DNA of 64,000 nt from Rhizopus arrhizus (taxonomy: Eukaryota > Mucoromycota > Mucoromycetes > Mucorales > Rhizopodaceae): assembly GCA_024220505.1 (NCBI GenBank), contig JAKZZE010000003.1, positions 1,674,001-1,738,000 of the forward strand. Direction: 5' to 3'. Numbering within the stretch: the first letter of the stretch is position 1; every line of letters starts with the position of its first letter. Shown in pieces: positions 21,690 to 32,893 of this stretch. Below the pieces are notes generated by a model. That model saw nothing but the letters and a program-made list of their open reading frames with translations. It ran no database searches and was not told where the DNA came from. A program made the position numbers and the translations under genes.

Positions 21690-22392
21690 TTCAACTGGTT
21701 GAAACCAACTTCCATACAATAGGTGAAAAATATGAGCAACCTCTGTTCGATTTGTCTTCATATCTTTTTATTTTAGTGTATACATTCGCCAGAACTTTGA
21801 TATTACATAAATTAATTAAGACAACAAAAATGCATGTACTACCGTTGCTATGCTTTACTGTAATGTCGATGTGATGAGAAAGCAAAATGTCATTTGATAC
21901 TGCCCAATAGTACTTTAGTCTTTCCGATTGCCAGATACTGATTTTTGGCATCTGAGAGCATTACTGGTTACCACAATTGAATTGACCAGTTGTAATGCCT
22001 TTTTGCTCAGGCCATTTGCTTTTTTCTATAATCCTTTGTTAAAAGTTTATTGATTTTTTTAGCTTTGGGTGGAAGTTTATGGATCTCAGCGCGTTTACTC
22101 CTGAACGATACACCAACAAATAACCAAAATTACCCAATTCCATAAATACCTCTTTAGCTATTATAAGATAGCCAGTAATGATACCAAGCTCAATATAGTG
22201 TTTCATGGCATTAGAGACAATAGCATGACTGTCAGCCTGCAGGTGTGACTTTTATGGAAAAAGCTTTCTAGCATATATTTTAGCTGTGCTAGAATGAACA
22301 TGGTATTCATTTGCAATATCCTTTGGCTTTCTGTTATTTAGTAGTGTAACTTTTACGTCGAGTTGTTTTTCTATTGGTATAGATTTAGACAT
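21690..22392 (-). pseudogene. Transposase-like relic with N-terminal helix-turn-helix
   Basis: From the ATG at 22392 the minus strand reads MSKSIPIEKQLDVKVTLL followed by NRKPKDIANEYHVHSSTAKI, a homeodomain-like helix-turn-helix as found at transposase N-termini. An in-frame TAA follows within about 50 codons. Coherent sequence then continues (SHAIVSNAMKHYIELGI, and SIWQSERLKYYWAVSND at about 21945). The superfamily cannot be named because no DDE residues are visible. Confidence 0.35.
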
Positions 22393-22699
22393 AATGATGA
22401 AAGGTGGTGAGAGAAGTTAAAAAAAAGAAAACAAGAGCTCTTGAAGTTGCAATTGCTTTTATATATATGATGAAGAATGCTCACAGTCTCAGACAAGTAC
22501 ACTATGTAATACTCCAATATTTTTTTGTTGATTTAAATGTAAACGTATGATCACCATACATACTCTAAGTTACTCGTTTATGTCTAGTATCCACTTTATA
22601 CCTGTTTATCTTAAAGAGTAACCATTTAAGAATCAATTCTTGTCACATGTTGAAAAGCCGGAACAAGCCGTATTTATTCCTTCCTCAACGATGTTAATT

Positions 22700-23240
22700 T
22701 GGGTCAAACTTATCATGTAAAGATCAGGAGTAGATACCACCATTATAAAGTACATTCAATAAGATCAGCTATAAGTAAAAAAGCAATAGAAAAAGAACTA
22801 TCTATTCAAGTAGTAAAAGAGCATGCTGGTTGAAGTCTCAACCCAAATACATTTGAAACATTCTATTACAAACCAACAACTCAAGACTTTTCAACTACAG
22901 CAATTACTCATTCAATTTCTTTATCAAGCTGAAAACTTCATAACATTAGGAAATGAAGTGGAGTCAACTGAGATTGATTTAGGAACGACAAACAAGCCTA
23001 ATGTTAGCGAAATGAAGTCGAATGATGTAATAGATTCCCGTCCATGGTATCGCCGATACTTAGACTTTTAACTCATATTATTATATTTTGTATCCTATTC
23101 CCTCCCTCAAAAAAAGAAATTGAATACATGATTAGGAAGAAAGATATAGGGAAGAAAGGGAAAATTATTATTTATTACAAAAAGAAAACTAAAGCGTGGG
23201 ACCAGAGAGCATCTATCGCATTATTCGATCTCTTTAAGCT
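22700..23240 (+). mobile_element. Relic of a second DIRS element (recombinase end, ICR and ITR)
   Basis: The plus strand reads VHSIRSAISKKAIEKELSI, then FETFYYKPTT, then ENFITLGNEVESTEID, ending in SRPWYRRYLDF at 23071. This parallels the C-terminus of the 13.9-kb recombinase (HSLRSASSTKAVENGIPL, FEKYYLKPTA, ENITTFGEESEST, TRPWYLRWWS). Downstream, GGGAAAATTATTATTTATTAC and AAACTAAAGCGTGG echo its inverted repeat, and CCTAATGTTAGC at about 23000 is complementary to 23240-23251. The orientation is opposite to the complete element and the protein carries stops. Confidence 0.7.
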
Positions 23241-23251
23241 AACATTAGGAT

Positions 23252-23583
23252 TTCAAGCGAATATTACCGAATTATTATCCTTAAATTATTTGCACTGTGG
23301 TTAGGATAGGCAATAGGGTTTCACATTGAATTTCTCAATAATTGAAATTCCGAATATGTTGGTGGAAATCATAAATTCATTTGTTCCATTCAAAATTCTG
23401 TTCCCCATACCGATTGGGTAACAACAAATGGGGTTTTAGCCGGGGAAGGAGTTACAAAAAAGTTTCTCTTCAATTGTTCTCTTCTTTTTTTTCTTCTTCT
23501 TTTAAACCATAAAACTCCATACGCAACTTCACTCTTTATAAACCTGCTCTCTTTTGACAAAAGAAGCGGGTGATTTGATTTCA
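23252..23583. other. Spacer and putative promoter of the PAQR gene
   Basis: AT-rich sequence with pyrimidine-rich tracts. No coding signal is seen. The boundary between transposon-rich and gene-rich DNA falls here. Confidence 0.5.
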
Positions 23584-24796
23584 ATGGCGCCACCAGAGAT
23601 AACAGAGCAACTATTATTTTTTGAAGAGCAAACCAACTTTCAGTCAAGGCGGTACTCACAATCGCATGCCACTTCGAAAGAGAATGGGTTGACAATACCA
23701 TATCGACGAAATCGATCTTTTTCTACTTCATCTATTGATCCTTCAACTTTGGCAGCACAGATAATTTCAACTGTCAACAATAAACTCAAGAAGGAAAATG
23801 AAGATGAACCTGATGATAACGAGATTTGTGAAGTCACCAAAGCACTCTTACTTGGATCAAAACGACTTTTATTGATTGAAGAATTGCCCAAAGATAGGAG
23901 AGAGAATCAATATGTTCTGTCTGGCTATCGATTCTACAAGTCAAAACGAGATTGCTTAAAATCTTTATTTAAATTACACAATGAAACAATGAATATTTGG
24001 AGTCATCTTTTAGGCTTTTTATTTTTCAGTTTTCTTTCCTTCAGCTTATTCCAGGTATTTTAAAAAAAAAAAAAAAATTCATTTTTAGCTAAATTTTTTT
24101 TTCTACAAGAGAAAATTCCCAGATGCTTCTAATCATGATCTATTGATCTTTACTGCTTTTTGCCTTGCCTCGCTTCTTTGTTTACTTTGCTCATCAGTTT
24201 ATCATACTTTTATATGTCACTCTGCCCATCACATCAAAAGCTTTACGGCCACACTGGATTATATTGGAATCACCTTTTTGATCACGGCCTCAATTTCAAC
24301 TATTGTTCATTTTGGGTTTTATTGTGATCCTGTGTCAAGAAACCGTTACATGATCTTTAGTTGCCTTATTGGGAGTATTGGTGTCATCTTGCCCTTCTTT
24401 CGATTTTTTGATACCAAACGATACAGACCGTTGCGAATTGGTCTGTTTGTTGCCATGGCATTTTCAAGTATCGTACCTCTCTTGCATTTAATCACCGTCA
24501 AAGGATTCATGGATTCATTTGAATTTTTAAAGCCTGCGTTCTTTGGTTCAATGATGTATATCTGTGGTGTTACAGTGTATGCTAAACGGTTTCCAGAAAA
24601 GTTTTTTCCTGGTAAATTTGATTTTACGGGTATGACGAGCCATGCTATTTGGCACATCTTTGTGTGTTTAGGCATCCTTGTAAGTTACTCTTATGTCAAC
24701 TTTTTTTTTTATTCATAATGTTTTGTATAGTTCCATTATATTGGGTCATTCCACTTCTATAACTTACGTGAATCTTACGGTTGTATGATTTACTGA
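23584..24796 (+). CDS. PAQR/haemolysin-III family seven-TM receptor (adiponectin-receptor-like)
   Basis: Three exons, 23584-24054, 24110-24679 and 24731-24796, give 368 aa; both introns are phase 0 with GT...AG ends. The N-terminal 115 residues are polar and Ser/Asn-rich, followed by LSGYRFYKSKRDCLKSLF and the PAQR hallmark HNETMNIWSHLLG. Seven hydrophobic segments follow. Metal-binding positions of the family are present: Ser...His in CSSVYHTF, Asp in LDYIGIT, and the final His pair plus His in SHAIWHIFVCLGILFHYIGS. Yeast relatives (IZH proteins) act in zinc and lipid homeostasis; animal ones are ceramidase-like receptors. It is convergent with the CK2 beta gene. An earlier in-frame TTG is ignored. 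Confidence 0.9.
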
Positions 24797-25304
24797 TTAT
24801 AGAAATCTTACTATTTATTTCATAGAAGAGTATTTATGCCTTGTATCTTCTTTCTCATTTTATATTGTAAAATCCCCTACCTCCCTCCTCTTCTCTTTTA
24901 AAAGGCAATCAAAAAAGTTCATTCAAATTAAAAGGCCTTGATGGTTATTAATAGTTAAAAACATACTACCTACACTCAATCTTTTTACTTTGTATAATCA
25001 AATGTTTGAAAACTCCTCGTAGAGTTTCGCTCCAGCAAGTATTGCCATTAAATGTTTCTGTTACACTTATCATACTAAGTTCAAATGATCATACAATATC
25101 CTTATACGGCACATATACATCTACTTGAAAGTATTATTTTCTTTATCTAAGCATTCTATCACATTTCTTCGGATAGGATAATAAGCAAGCAGTCATTGTA
25201 CCTTTCTATACTTTACTATATGAAAAAAGAAGCAAAAAAGAAATAAAAAGGGAGGAAAAACAGGCAACGTTTCTTCTTTATGCATTAAAATAATAATACA
25301 AAAG
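24797..25304. other. Convergent intergenic region
   Basis: 3' flanks of the PAQR gene (plus) and the CK2 beta gene (minus). AT-rich with scattered AATAAA-like strings. No gene seen. Confidence 0.5.
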
Positions 25305-26075
25305 CTATGTACTGTTTTTATTTTGTTGTTCTCTGTATTGGTCTTGCCATCTGTGTTGTTCTGCTATATTGTGCACTTTAAATCCAAAGATACGTGGAAC
25401 GTATCTTTCAGTGTTTTTGCTTGGTAAATAATTTGGATAGACCTGAAATAACATGTGAGGAAAAGAAGTACCAAAGTAAGCACCGTCAATAGCTGCATGT
25501 CGAGAAGATTTTGGATTATAGATATCCTCACATCGAGGACAATAAAGCTTGACTGTCTTTGTCATTGGAATATCAGATAAACCAACAGGTAATAAGGATT
25601 GCATGTTACATAATACTCTAGGACAACGTCCAAATTCAGCTCTCTTGTATTTATCGAGCTATTCTTGCACACATTAGTAAAGAAGTGTGAAGCGAATTTT
25701 TTATTTTTACCATTTTGTATAAGCCTCTGTTTGTAATGAGGAACCGAGCGTGAATTAAACCAAATAAGTGACGAGCAGCCTTTTCAATCTCTTCTCTTGC
25801 TCTTTCATCCACGCCTTCTTCGTCTACACACATATTCTTTTTTCTAAATATTTATATGCTTAACAAGTTTTTTTTTATGTACCAAAATTATCTGTGATCA
25901 TATTTAATGCTTCTGTATAATATTGAGGTACTTCGGCACTTAGGCCAGTCAAGTTAAATCTATCCAAAATGTATTCTTCATCTACTTCACAAAAATATTC
26001 ATTTCCTTTTGTGTCCAAGAACCAGTCAATCCAGTATTTTGCATATTCACTTTCTGAACCACTGCTGCTTGCCAT
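25305..26075 (-). CDS. CKB1: Casein kinase II regulatory (beta) subunit
   Basis: Three exons on the minus strand, 26075-25883, 25823-25711 and 25658-25305, give 219 aa. The ATG at 26075 ([11 protein letters not shown]) is chosen over an in-frame upstream ATG because family members start this way. Residues 12-25 ([23 protein letters not shown]) are the classic N-terminal block. The zinc finger has Cys pairs in GRCPRVLCN and YCPRCED, and the domain continues with [13 protein letters not shown] and PRIFGFKVH. The beta subunit dimerises through this zinc finger and assembles the CK2 holoenzyme in nucleus and cytoplasm. The length is close to the minimal eukaryotic form. Confidence 0.95.
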
Positions 26076-26334
26076 ATTATTTATACGTTGTATAAAAAAG
26101 ATACAAAAAAAAAGAGGGGATTTTTTTGAATATTGTAAGATTTCCATTACAAACCAACTAGGCCAATAAAAAACTGTTTTTAATGCGAGTCACAAAACAC
26201 TTTTTGGCCAATGAAAATGTAACTGTAACTAAACGCAGTACTTATTATGCATCCTTTTTCAAGTAAATATAAAAATTCAGAGCGATACATTGTCAACCAC
26301 TCTATCTTTTGTTATCATTTTCATAACTATTACA

Positions 26335-26610
26335 TTATTTACAACTGCTGTTGTCATATTGTTTAATACAGAGTGTACCTGTTGGACTGAGTTGTTGTTT
26401 CCAAGAGCCCCTTCTTTCTCGTGGCTTCAAAATACTTAAAGGCATACCCAGCACTTCATTTTGCAATGTTACATGAGAAAGCACAATCCATGACATAACT
26501 AATGGTAGTGAAATTCCATTTGTAATTTGCAATGGTATGCTAGTAGCTGTCCGATGCATTAGCTCAACAAATCGTTTATTTTTCTTTTTTTTTTTTTGTA
26601 GAAATTTCAT
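26335..26610 (-). CDS. Small hypothetical protein (91 aa), doubtful
   Basis: Open frame from the ATG at 26610 to 26335. After a lysine run, encoded by an A-rich tract that could itself be an artefact or a splice signal, it reads HRTATSIPLQITNGISLPLV and ends in PTGTLCIKQYDNSSCK. There is one moderately hydrophobic segment but no recognised domain. It lies about 260 bp upstream of the CK2 beta start on the same strand. It could be an exon of a larger gene or chance. Confidence 0.3.
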   Translation of the reverse strand: MKFLQKKKKKNKRFVELMHRTATSIPLQITNGISLPLVMSWIVLSHVTLQNEVLGMPLSILKPRERRGSWKQQLSPTGTLCIKQYDNSSCK

Positions 26611-27148
26611 AGCAGATCAGTAGTTTTCTGCTTATGTTCAAAAACTGTCTGTGAGTTACTTGCATTCAATGAGTCTTCTATGATGTAACAGCTGGTGTCA
26701 CATCCTTATTAGGGTCACATTATTGCCCTGAACAAAGCGTGTTTAATCAATAATAATACCCCTTCCTCTCCTTCTTTTTTTAGAGATCCATGGAAACCCT
26801 TTGTTATAAACAGATTTAGGTGTGCAAGGGAGAGATCAGATATTAGGTCCATGCAACTTTCTTTCTCTAATTTGTTGGAGTACAAATATCAGAATGATTG
26901 TGTAACTACATAAACGATGTATAAAAATTATTTACAAACCATTCAATTTTTAATGAAAGATCAAACAAAAATATATAGAAAGAAGTTCTTAAATAAGCTC
27001 ACTTTTGCTTCTAAAAAAAAAGGATCTAAAAAAAGCTGTTGGAGGGAAAATAAAAATCACACTTACCATTTACAAAAATAGTAATCCTCTTAAAAATAAG
27101 TTTTTTCCCCCTTTGTTACCTTTTTCTTTTTTCTTTTTTTTTTAATCA
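26611..27148. other. Upstream region of the LIM gene
   Basis: AT-rich, with pyrimidine-rich stretches directly before the ATG at 27149. No coding signal recognised. Confidence 0.45.
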
Positions 27149-28822
27149 ATGGCTTCAGAAAGAATATCACAAATATTACCTACAGTAAAATGTTCAGATT
27201 GTGGAAAAGATGTAGAAATACGTAGATTGGGTGATCATTTATGTTCAAGTCAGCCACCTATACCTTCACTTCCTATTATGAAAGGTATTACTTTATTGAT
27301 TTGATATTGTTACTGACGTGTAATCTCATATTAGACAAATACAAAGAACAAAATACATCCAATCCTATCATCTCACCTTTACAGAGTCCAAATGGATTAA
27401 AAAAAACAGACTATTTACCTACAACACCACCTTTAATGAAAGATCAAAGTTTTGATGATTTTTATAATAGACCAAAGAATCCATTGAGTCCAGGTTCATT
27501 TCGGTAATAACCATTGATTGTATTGTGAGTTCATAATAATTTATAAAATAGTAGTAATGAATCAAGCTTTGATATTCGTTATGGTATGTATATATATAAT
27601 AAGATAAATTATACTAATGATGAATAGGAGGACCAAGAAAACAGTCATTAGGAAATATATATCAACAATCAACCTATTCCCAATCTACACCTAATGCCAT
27701 CAACACAAACAGTAGTGGTGCATTAGATAATTTAATGGCTGATTTAATGAACTCGATGAATGATGACATTTATTCTACTCAAAAGCCATTAAAAAATAAT
27801 AATAGTTGTCGTGTATGTGGAGAAGAATTTGATTATAGAGATGATGTGAAAACAATAGGCAATCAAGTAAGTAGTTGTGTGTGTGTAATGATTATAAATG
27901 AGAAGGAAAAGGACTATTAAATTAATAAATATATTTCAGTGTTACCATAAATCGTGCTTTGTTTGTCGCTTGTGTTGCCAACCGTTTGATCAACGTCGTA
28001 CACACTATGAACATGAAGGAAAGCTTTATTGTGAAAGAGATTTTCACGTAGTAAAGAATAGAATGATGTGTGCAGCATGGTAACTATCATTGTCTATTTA
28101 ATTATCGAAATTAATCCCTATTCATATTATTAGCGACAAGGTTATTTCACCAAATATTCCACCTATTAAAGCATTAGGCAAATTTTATCATCCTGGGCAT
28201 ATTAAATGTTATCATTGTTATGATCCAATCGATGAAAGAACAGGATGGAAAGAATATCAAGGAAGAGTCTATTGCAGATCTGATTTTAGATCTTTATATA
28301 TACCAAAATGTAGAGCATGTAATAGACCAGTTGAAAAGGAAGCTGTATCTGCTATGGATGGGAAATTACAGGGAAAATGGCATTTAGAATGCTTTGGTTG
28401 TCATGTAAAACACATTGCTTATTGTTTTTTTTTTACATTAACATTTAAAATAGACTTGCCATCGTCCTTTTCCTGATAATACATTCTATGTATTTCAAGA
28501 TTCTCCTTATTGTAAAAGACACTATCATCAACTAAACAATTCACTTTGTAGAACGTGTGATGAGCCTATAGAAGGGCCTTGTGCACAAACTATTGAAGGA
28601 TGGAGATTTCATCCAAATTGCTTTGGATGCAACGTATGTTTTATATGATTTTCTTTTACATCCAAAACTAACATAATATGTATATAGATTTGTCATTATC
28701 CAATCACAGATATTTATTACATGTTTGAAAGAAAGATCTACTGTGAAACTCATATTAGACAATTACAAACTCAACGTAATGTCCGTGCTGAAAAGAGAAA
28801 GACTCAGTTTGGACGAATTTAA
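27149..28822 (+). CDS. Four-LIM-domain protein (paxillin/leupaxin-like)
   Basis: Eight exons (27149-27284, 27335-27503, 27552-27583, 27628-27866, 27940-28079, 28134-28404, 28454-28633, 28688-28822) join in phase to 433 aa. The N-terminus has a small CxxC...H...C finger (CSDCGKDVEIRRLGDHLC), then a Ser/Pro/Asn-rich linker. Four LIM domains follow: CRVCGEEF...CVCRLC...CERDF; CAACDKVI...CYHCYDP...CRSDF; CRACNRPV...CFGCHTC...CKRHY; CRTCDEPI...CFGCNIC...CETH. Tandem C-terminal LIM domains are the arrangement of paxillin-type adaptors, which in fungi act at cell-polarity and actin sites. The 32-nt third exon is unusually short. It is convergent with DENR. Confidence 0.9.
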
Positions 28823-29044
28823 TTGTAAAATAAACAGTTTTCTTCTTCATTCTTAATGTGTAACTTGCATGTTTAGTATGATCAGCTTCAGTCACACACA
28901 GATTGAAGCATTGGTAACCAATCATATAACTGAAGAATGCTATCTTGCAGTGTGTTGTATCAAATTAGGATTACACAAATAACCATTTGCTGCTTAATCA
29001 TGGCTGAAAGGAATAATGTGTATGTGATTTTATTTATAAAATAT

Positions 29045-29885
29045 TTAAGCATCACTCTTCTTTTTCTTCTTTTCTTCAACTCTGTCAATGTTTTCTTCAG
29101 GTACCTTTTATTATATTTATTAGTATAAGCTATCTTTGTTTAATGTATACTTACATTTGGCCAGTTGGATAAAATTAAATTATGCAATTCATCACTAAAA
29201 TCACCTTGAACTACAATTTCATCTTGTCCTTGATTATTCTTTGCTACAGAGGAACCGCATGCAAATCGATTAGCAAACATTTTAGCTGCCTTTTTCAAGT
29301 CAACGCCAAATATATCCAATCCATAAATAGTCGTAACACACTTTCTCTTGTTTCTTTCATTACGTTTGATAATAACGCGTGAAGCCTATTTTATATGTTA
29401 GCTCTACTGTATACCCTCATACATATATACGACTTGCCATCTTCTTTTTAATTTCGCGTTCCAATTTAGCTTCAAGCTTAGCAGACTTGTCTTTAACAAC
29501 TGTTCTCTTTTTATCACCCTCTTCATCCTCCAAGCTTACATTTTCTACTCCTTCTGTAAGACCTAGGATAATTGTATAAATACAAATTATTTATGTATAT
29601 ATATACCTTTATTGTATATGTACCTTTAACACCATATATTTCGCTGTATTTATCTTCATCGTTTTCTCTTAACCATAATTTACATTTTTCTTGAGTTCCA
29701 CTAAATTCACAATACTAAATGGGAGGGAAGTTGTTTATATAAGAAATTACACAATCTATATATTTTGTAGTTATTACTTCCAGAGGCATTGTACAAACTA
29801 TATAAAGAGTTATTGCTTGCATTTATTTATAAATAATAAACAACTTACTGCCACACAAAAAGACTTTACGGGGTTCAATAGCCAT
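29045..29885 (-). CDS. TMA22: Density-regulated protein homolog (translation reinitiation/recycling factor)
   Basis: Six exons, 29885-29849, 29797-29778, 29714-29624, 29562-29438, 29385-29155 and 29104-29045, give 187 aa. The N-terminal zinc-binding motif is spread over three exons: VFLCGIC, TMPLEYCEFSG, TQEKCKLWL. The second exon is only 20 nt, and without it the frame fails. The C-terminal SUI1 domain reads VIIKRNERNKRKCVTTIYGL and GQDEIVVQGDFSDELHNLI. The intron after the 29438 exon starts GCAAGT rather than GT. DENR/Tma22 acts with MCTS1/Tma20 to eject deacylated tRNA and recycle 40S subunits. It is divergent from the gene at 30428. Confidence 0.93.
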
Positions 29886-30427
29886 CGTTATATGTTATTT
29901 AAGAATACAAAAAAAAAGAGAAACCAAAGAAAACTTGACAAGAGCGAAAAACATCGTCACAAATAAAATTTTACAGATTTGATAGCTATCCAATCAAAAT
30001 GTGTTTTCTTAATTCAGGACAAGCATGAAAAACAAACTTTTTTTTTGCTAAAAATTGCGTATTAGTTGATAAAGATAGATTGCTGATGTATCAAGCTTAA
30101 TCAAAATAAAAATCAATGAATTATAGCTCAGCTATCTATAAATTAGTGAGAAGAAATAAAGATCTTCTTTAAGTGTGCAAGTCATTCTATTTTTACCAGC
30201 TTTTGACCAAAATAATAGTAGAAATTTACGTATTTTAATATTATTCTCTTTAAACAATAATAGAAAAATTGAAAACTGACATATATAAAAATCATAAAAA
30301 AGCTTTCTACAGGTTTCATTGAGGTCCATTTTTTTATATTTATAAAAAGAAACATAAATACACCCATTGTTTAAAATTTTTCCTTTCTTCTTTTTATAAA
30401 AACACCATTTGTACCATTTTTACTCCT
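29886..30427. promoter_or_regulatory. Divergent intergenic region between TMA22 and the zinc-finger gene
   Basis: About 540 bp of AT-rich DNA between two start codons facing apart, so it probably holds both promoters. No specific operator or coding signal recognised. Confidence 0.4.
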
Positions 30428-31769
30428 ATGTTAAACCTTCAAGGACTCAGTGACTCGTCTACGCGTTGGAATATTTGGGTAGAGAATGAGCTCAATCAAA
30501 CTATGAATCAAAAACAATTGCCCAAGATGTCAGAGAAACCTTCTTGCTTTTGCAATTTGCCTGCTCACCGTACATACGATACACGGCACGACCCTTTACT
30601 TGAGTGTGGTCAATATCATGTCGATGAACGAGACGTCAAGACAAAATACGTCTGTGGCTTTCATCTTCACGAACGCTCCTGGAAGACAGCCAGAGAACGC
30701 ATACTGGTCTCGCAACAGATCGCTGAGGACGCTGAACTTGAATCATGTTCTCTGTACAACCTTACCTTTTGTATCTTGTTAAAGACCACAAACAGGTACA
30801 ACAAGATGCCAGCTTCATTGCCGTACTGTTATTGTAACCATCCAGTTGCGCTTCAGGAGGTGCGGCGAAATGGCTTGAGCGTGTATTATTTTATTTGTTC
30901 AAAGAAAATGTGTCATTGGGAGCTTTCTTCGAGCAAAGTATCCTTTAGTCGACAGGCAGCTCGTCCTCATCACATTAATGAATCAAAAGACTATGTAATG
31001 GGCACATATAACTCAGCAGTAGTAGAAAGAGAATATCAGAAAGAAGAGAAAACAGCAGAACAAGCAATAAACAAGAGTCAAGATCACAAAGAAAGCTTGT
31101 TGTCTGTCTTGTTACATCCAGTTCATAACCTGAAACAGTCTAGTTCCTACATGATGCCTCCACCAGAGACGCATGACAGCAACAGTACCACAAGCAAGCA
31201 CAGTGAACACAAGATAAATTCATTTGGCTCATCTTACAGTTTTTCCCAACACATTAAAAAAATACCACTTACACATGAAGACAAAGCATTGCTTACGAAA
31301 CCAATCAAAAAATCCCTACAGAGCGCACCAAGCAATCTTATTTCAAAAAATTATCAGGCATTACAATCCCTCATGCTTCAGATGAAAATTACCTTAAAAG
31401 AAGGACAAAGATTGATTGGAGGTCACGACTGTCAAAAAGAAAAAGATGACAATTACATGCGAATCATTGGGGACGAATTGACTCGCCGAGAAATCAAGAT
31501 TGCTGATTTAACTGCTGAACGTGATAAATTGCGACATGCATTTTCTAGTAATACGAATCTGAGTCCATTGTGTAAAATCTGTTACACTGGACTAAATGAA
31601 TATGCTCTTATACCTTGTTTTCATTTAGGTAAAGTAAAATATAAATGATCAGGAGCGTATACATTGATAAGATAGAATAGCTTATTGTGATTCGTGTTCT
31701 TCAGCACTAACGGAATGTTTTATATGTCATACTGCTACGACTGGGAGACAAAAAATTCAATTGCTTTAG
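30428..31769 (+). CDS. Cys-rich zinc-finger protein (GRF-like repeats plus short RING-like end)
   Basis: Two exons, 30428-31628 and 31705-31769, give 421 aa. Near residue 35 is a Cys-rich block (CFCNLPAHRT... LLECGQYH... YVCGFHLH). Near 135 is a second one (PYCYCNHPVALQEV... FICSKKMCHWE) that resembles a GRF-type finger. A long polar Ser/Lys-rich middle with a coiled-coil-like stretch (ELTRREIKIADLTAERDKL) precedes a C-terminal CKICYTGLNEYALIPCFHLALTECFICH, which has the first half of a RING-like pattern. The end is short for a true RING, so ubiquitin-ligase activity is not claimed. Function unknown; nucleic-acid binding is plausible. Confidence 0.75.
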
Positions 31770-32009
31770 GAACCTTTAATATAATAATTATGTACAAATG
31801 TTATTCCTTTTATTTAATCCTAACCGAATAAAAGAATAGCCAGCATTTAAGAAGGATTTGTGGAATAATTAATAGATAATACCATCATGAACGCATTTAA
31901 CAGTGAAAAGAATAAAAAAAAGGGAATACTAATTCTAAGTTTTATTTCAATCTATTTACATAAGCATAAAATATTTTTTTTTTCTATTAACATCACTATA
32001 GGTATTCTT

Positions 32010-32723
32010 CTAAGAAACAGCAATTGTAGACAAGTCTGGTACGGCACCATGATCAACCAAGAGTTGAAACATATCCCAAAGATTCTTTTGTACACACACT
32101 TTCAATGTCTCACTATCCGGCCTGACTTTGAGCTCATCCAAAAAATAATCTACCATCTCTCGATTATTCCGTGCTACACATGCTCTTAGTGCCATGTTAT
32201 TTTGTGCCGTTGGGTCTGCTCCAAAGCTGACCAGCAGCTTCACTCGATCCAGCCTTCCCAGCAAGACCGACTTAAAAATAGGGTATCCCTTGGGTCGATT
32301 TGGTGATCCACCTCGTTCGAGTAACATTAAAATCAATTCCTCTCGCTCCTTCAAGGTTGCTGCTGGTTCCTCTAAAAATAGTCGTGAAGGTATTTTTTTA
32401 TCATGAAAGCTCAAGGATTGCTGTGCTACTTGGTCTAACTGCCTCACAAGGGCACCATTAAAGAATCGAAATCGACTGGCTTCTTCCAGGAGCTTTTCAA
32501 TATCGTATTGTGTGCGATGTAGTAAGAAGGCAATCTTGAGTGTATCATGACAACAATAAAGACGCTGGTATAAAGCTCGACATACTACGGGTAACGCTGG
32601 GTTGGAAGAGAGTATGAAAATGGTGGATAAAAGTTCATAAGGAAGTAAAGTGAGTCCGCAAGGCCGTTTCTGCTTTTTTATTGTTGGTTGTTCCTTGGAA
32701 CCTGAATGCTTTCGTTTTGACAT
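32010..32723 (-). CDS. Ankyrin-repeat protein with F-box-like N-terminus
   Basis: Single-exon frame of 237 aa from the ATG at 32723. A basic Lys/Arg start (KRKHSGSKEQPTIKKQKRP) suggests a nuclear signal. Residues 24-60 (LTLLPYELLSTIFILS, then LPVVCRALYQRL) look like a divergent F-box. The C-terminal half has ankyrin-type units (GGSPNRPKGYPIFKSVLLGR, VKLLVSFGADPTAQNNMAL, then LLVDHGAVPDLSTI). F-box/ankyrin proteins commonly present substrates to SCF ubiquitin ligases; that role is inference. It is divergent from EMG1 by 170 bp. Confidence 0.75.
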   Translation of the reverse strand: MSKRKHSGSKEQPTIKKQKRPCGLTLLPYELLSTIFILSSNPALPVVCRALYQRLYCCHDTLKIAFLLHRTQYDIEKLLEEASRFRFFNGALVRQLDQVAQQSLSFHDKKIPSRLFLEEPAATLKEREELILMLLERGGSPNRPKGYPIFKSVLLGRLDRVKLLVSFGADPTAQNNMALRACVARNNREMVDYFLDELKVRPDSETLKVCVQKNLWDMFQLLVDHGAVPDLSTIAVS

Positions 32724-32893
32724 GTCAAGTAATGAAAAAAAGTAGGAGTATTTGCTATTGCAGTAATATAATTTGTTCTCTAGACTTTGACTGTCTTTAC
32801 TACAAAGTGGCTTTTGATTCTTTTTTTAAAAAAAGATAAATGAGTATTGCTTTTTTAAGCTTTTTCTGATCTCATATACACATAGCAACAAGC

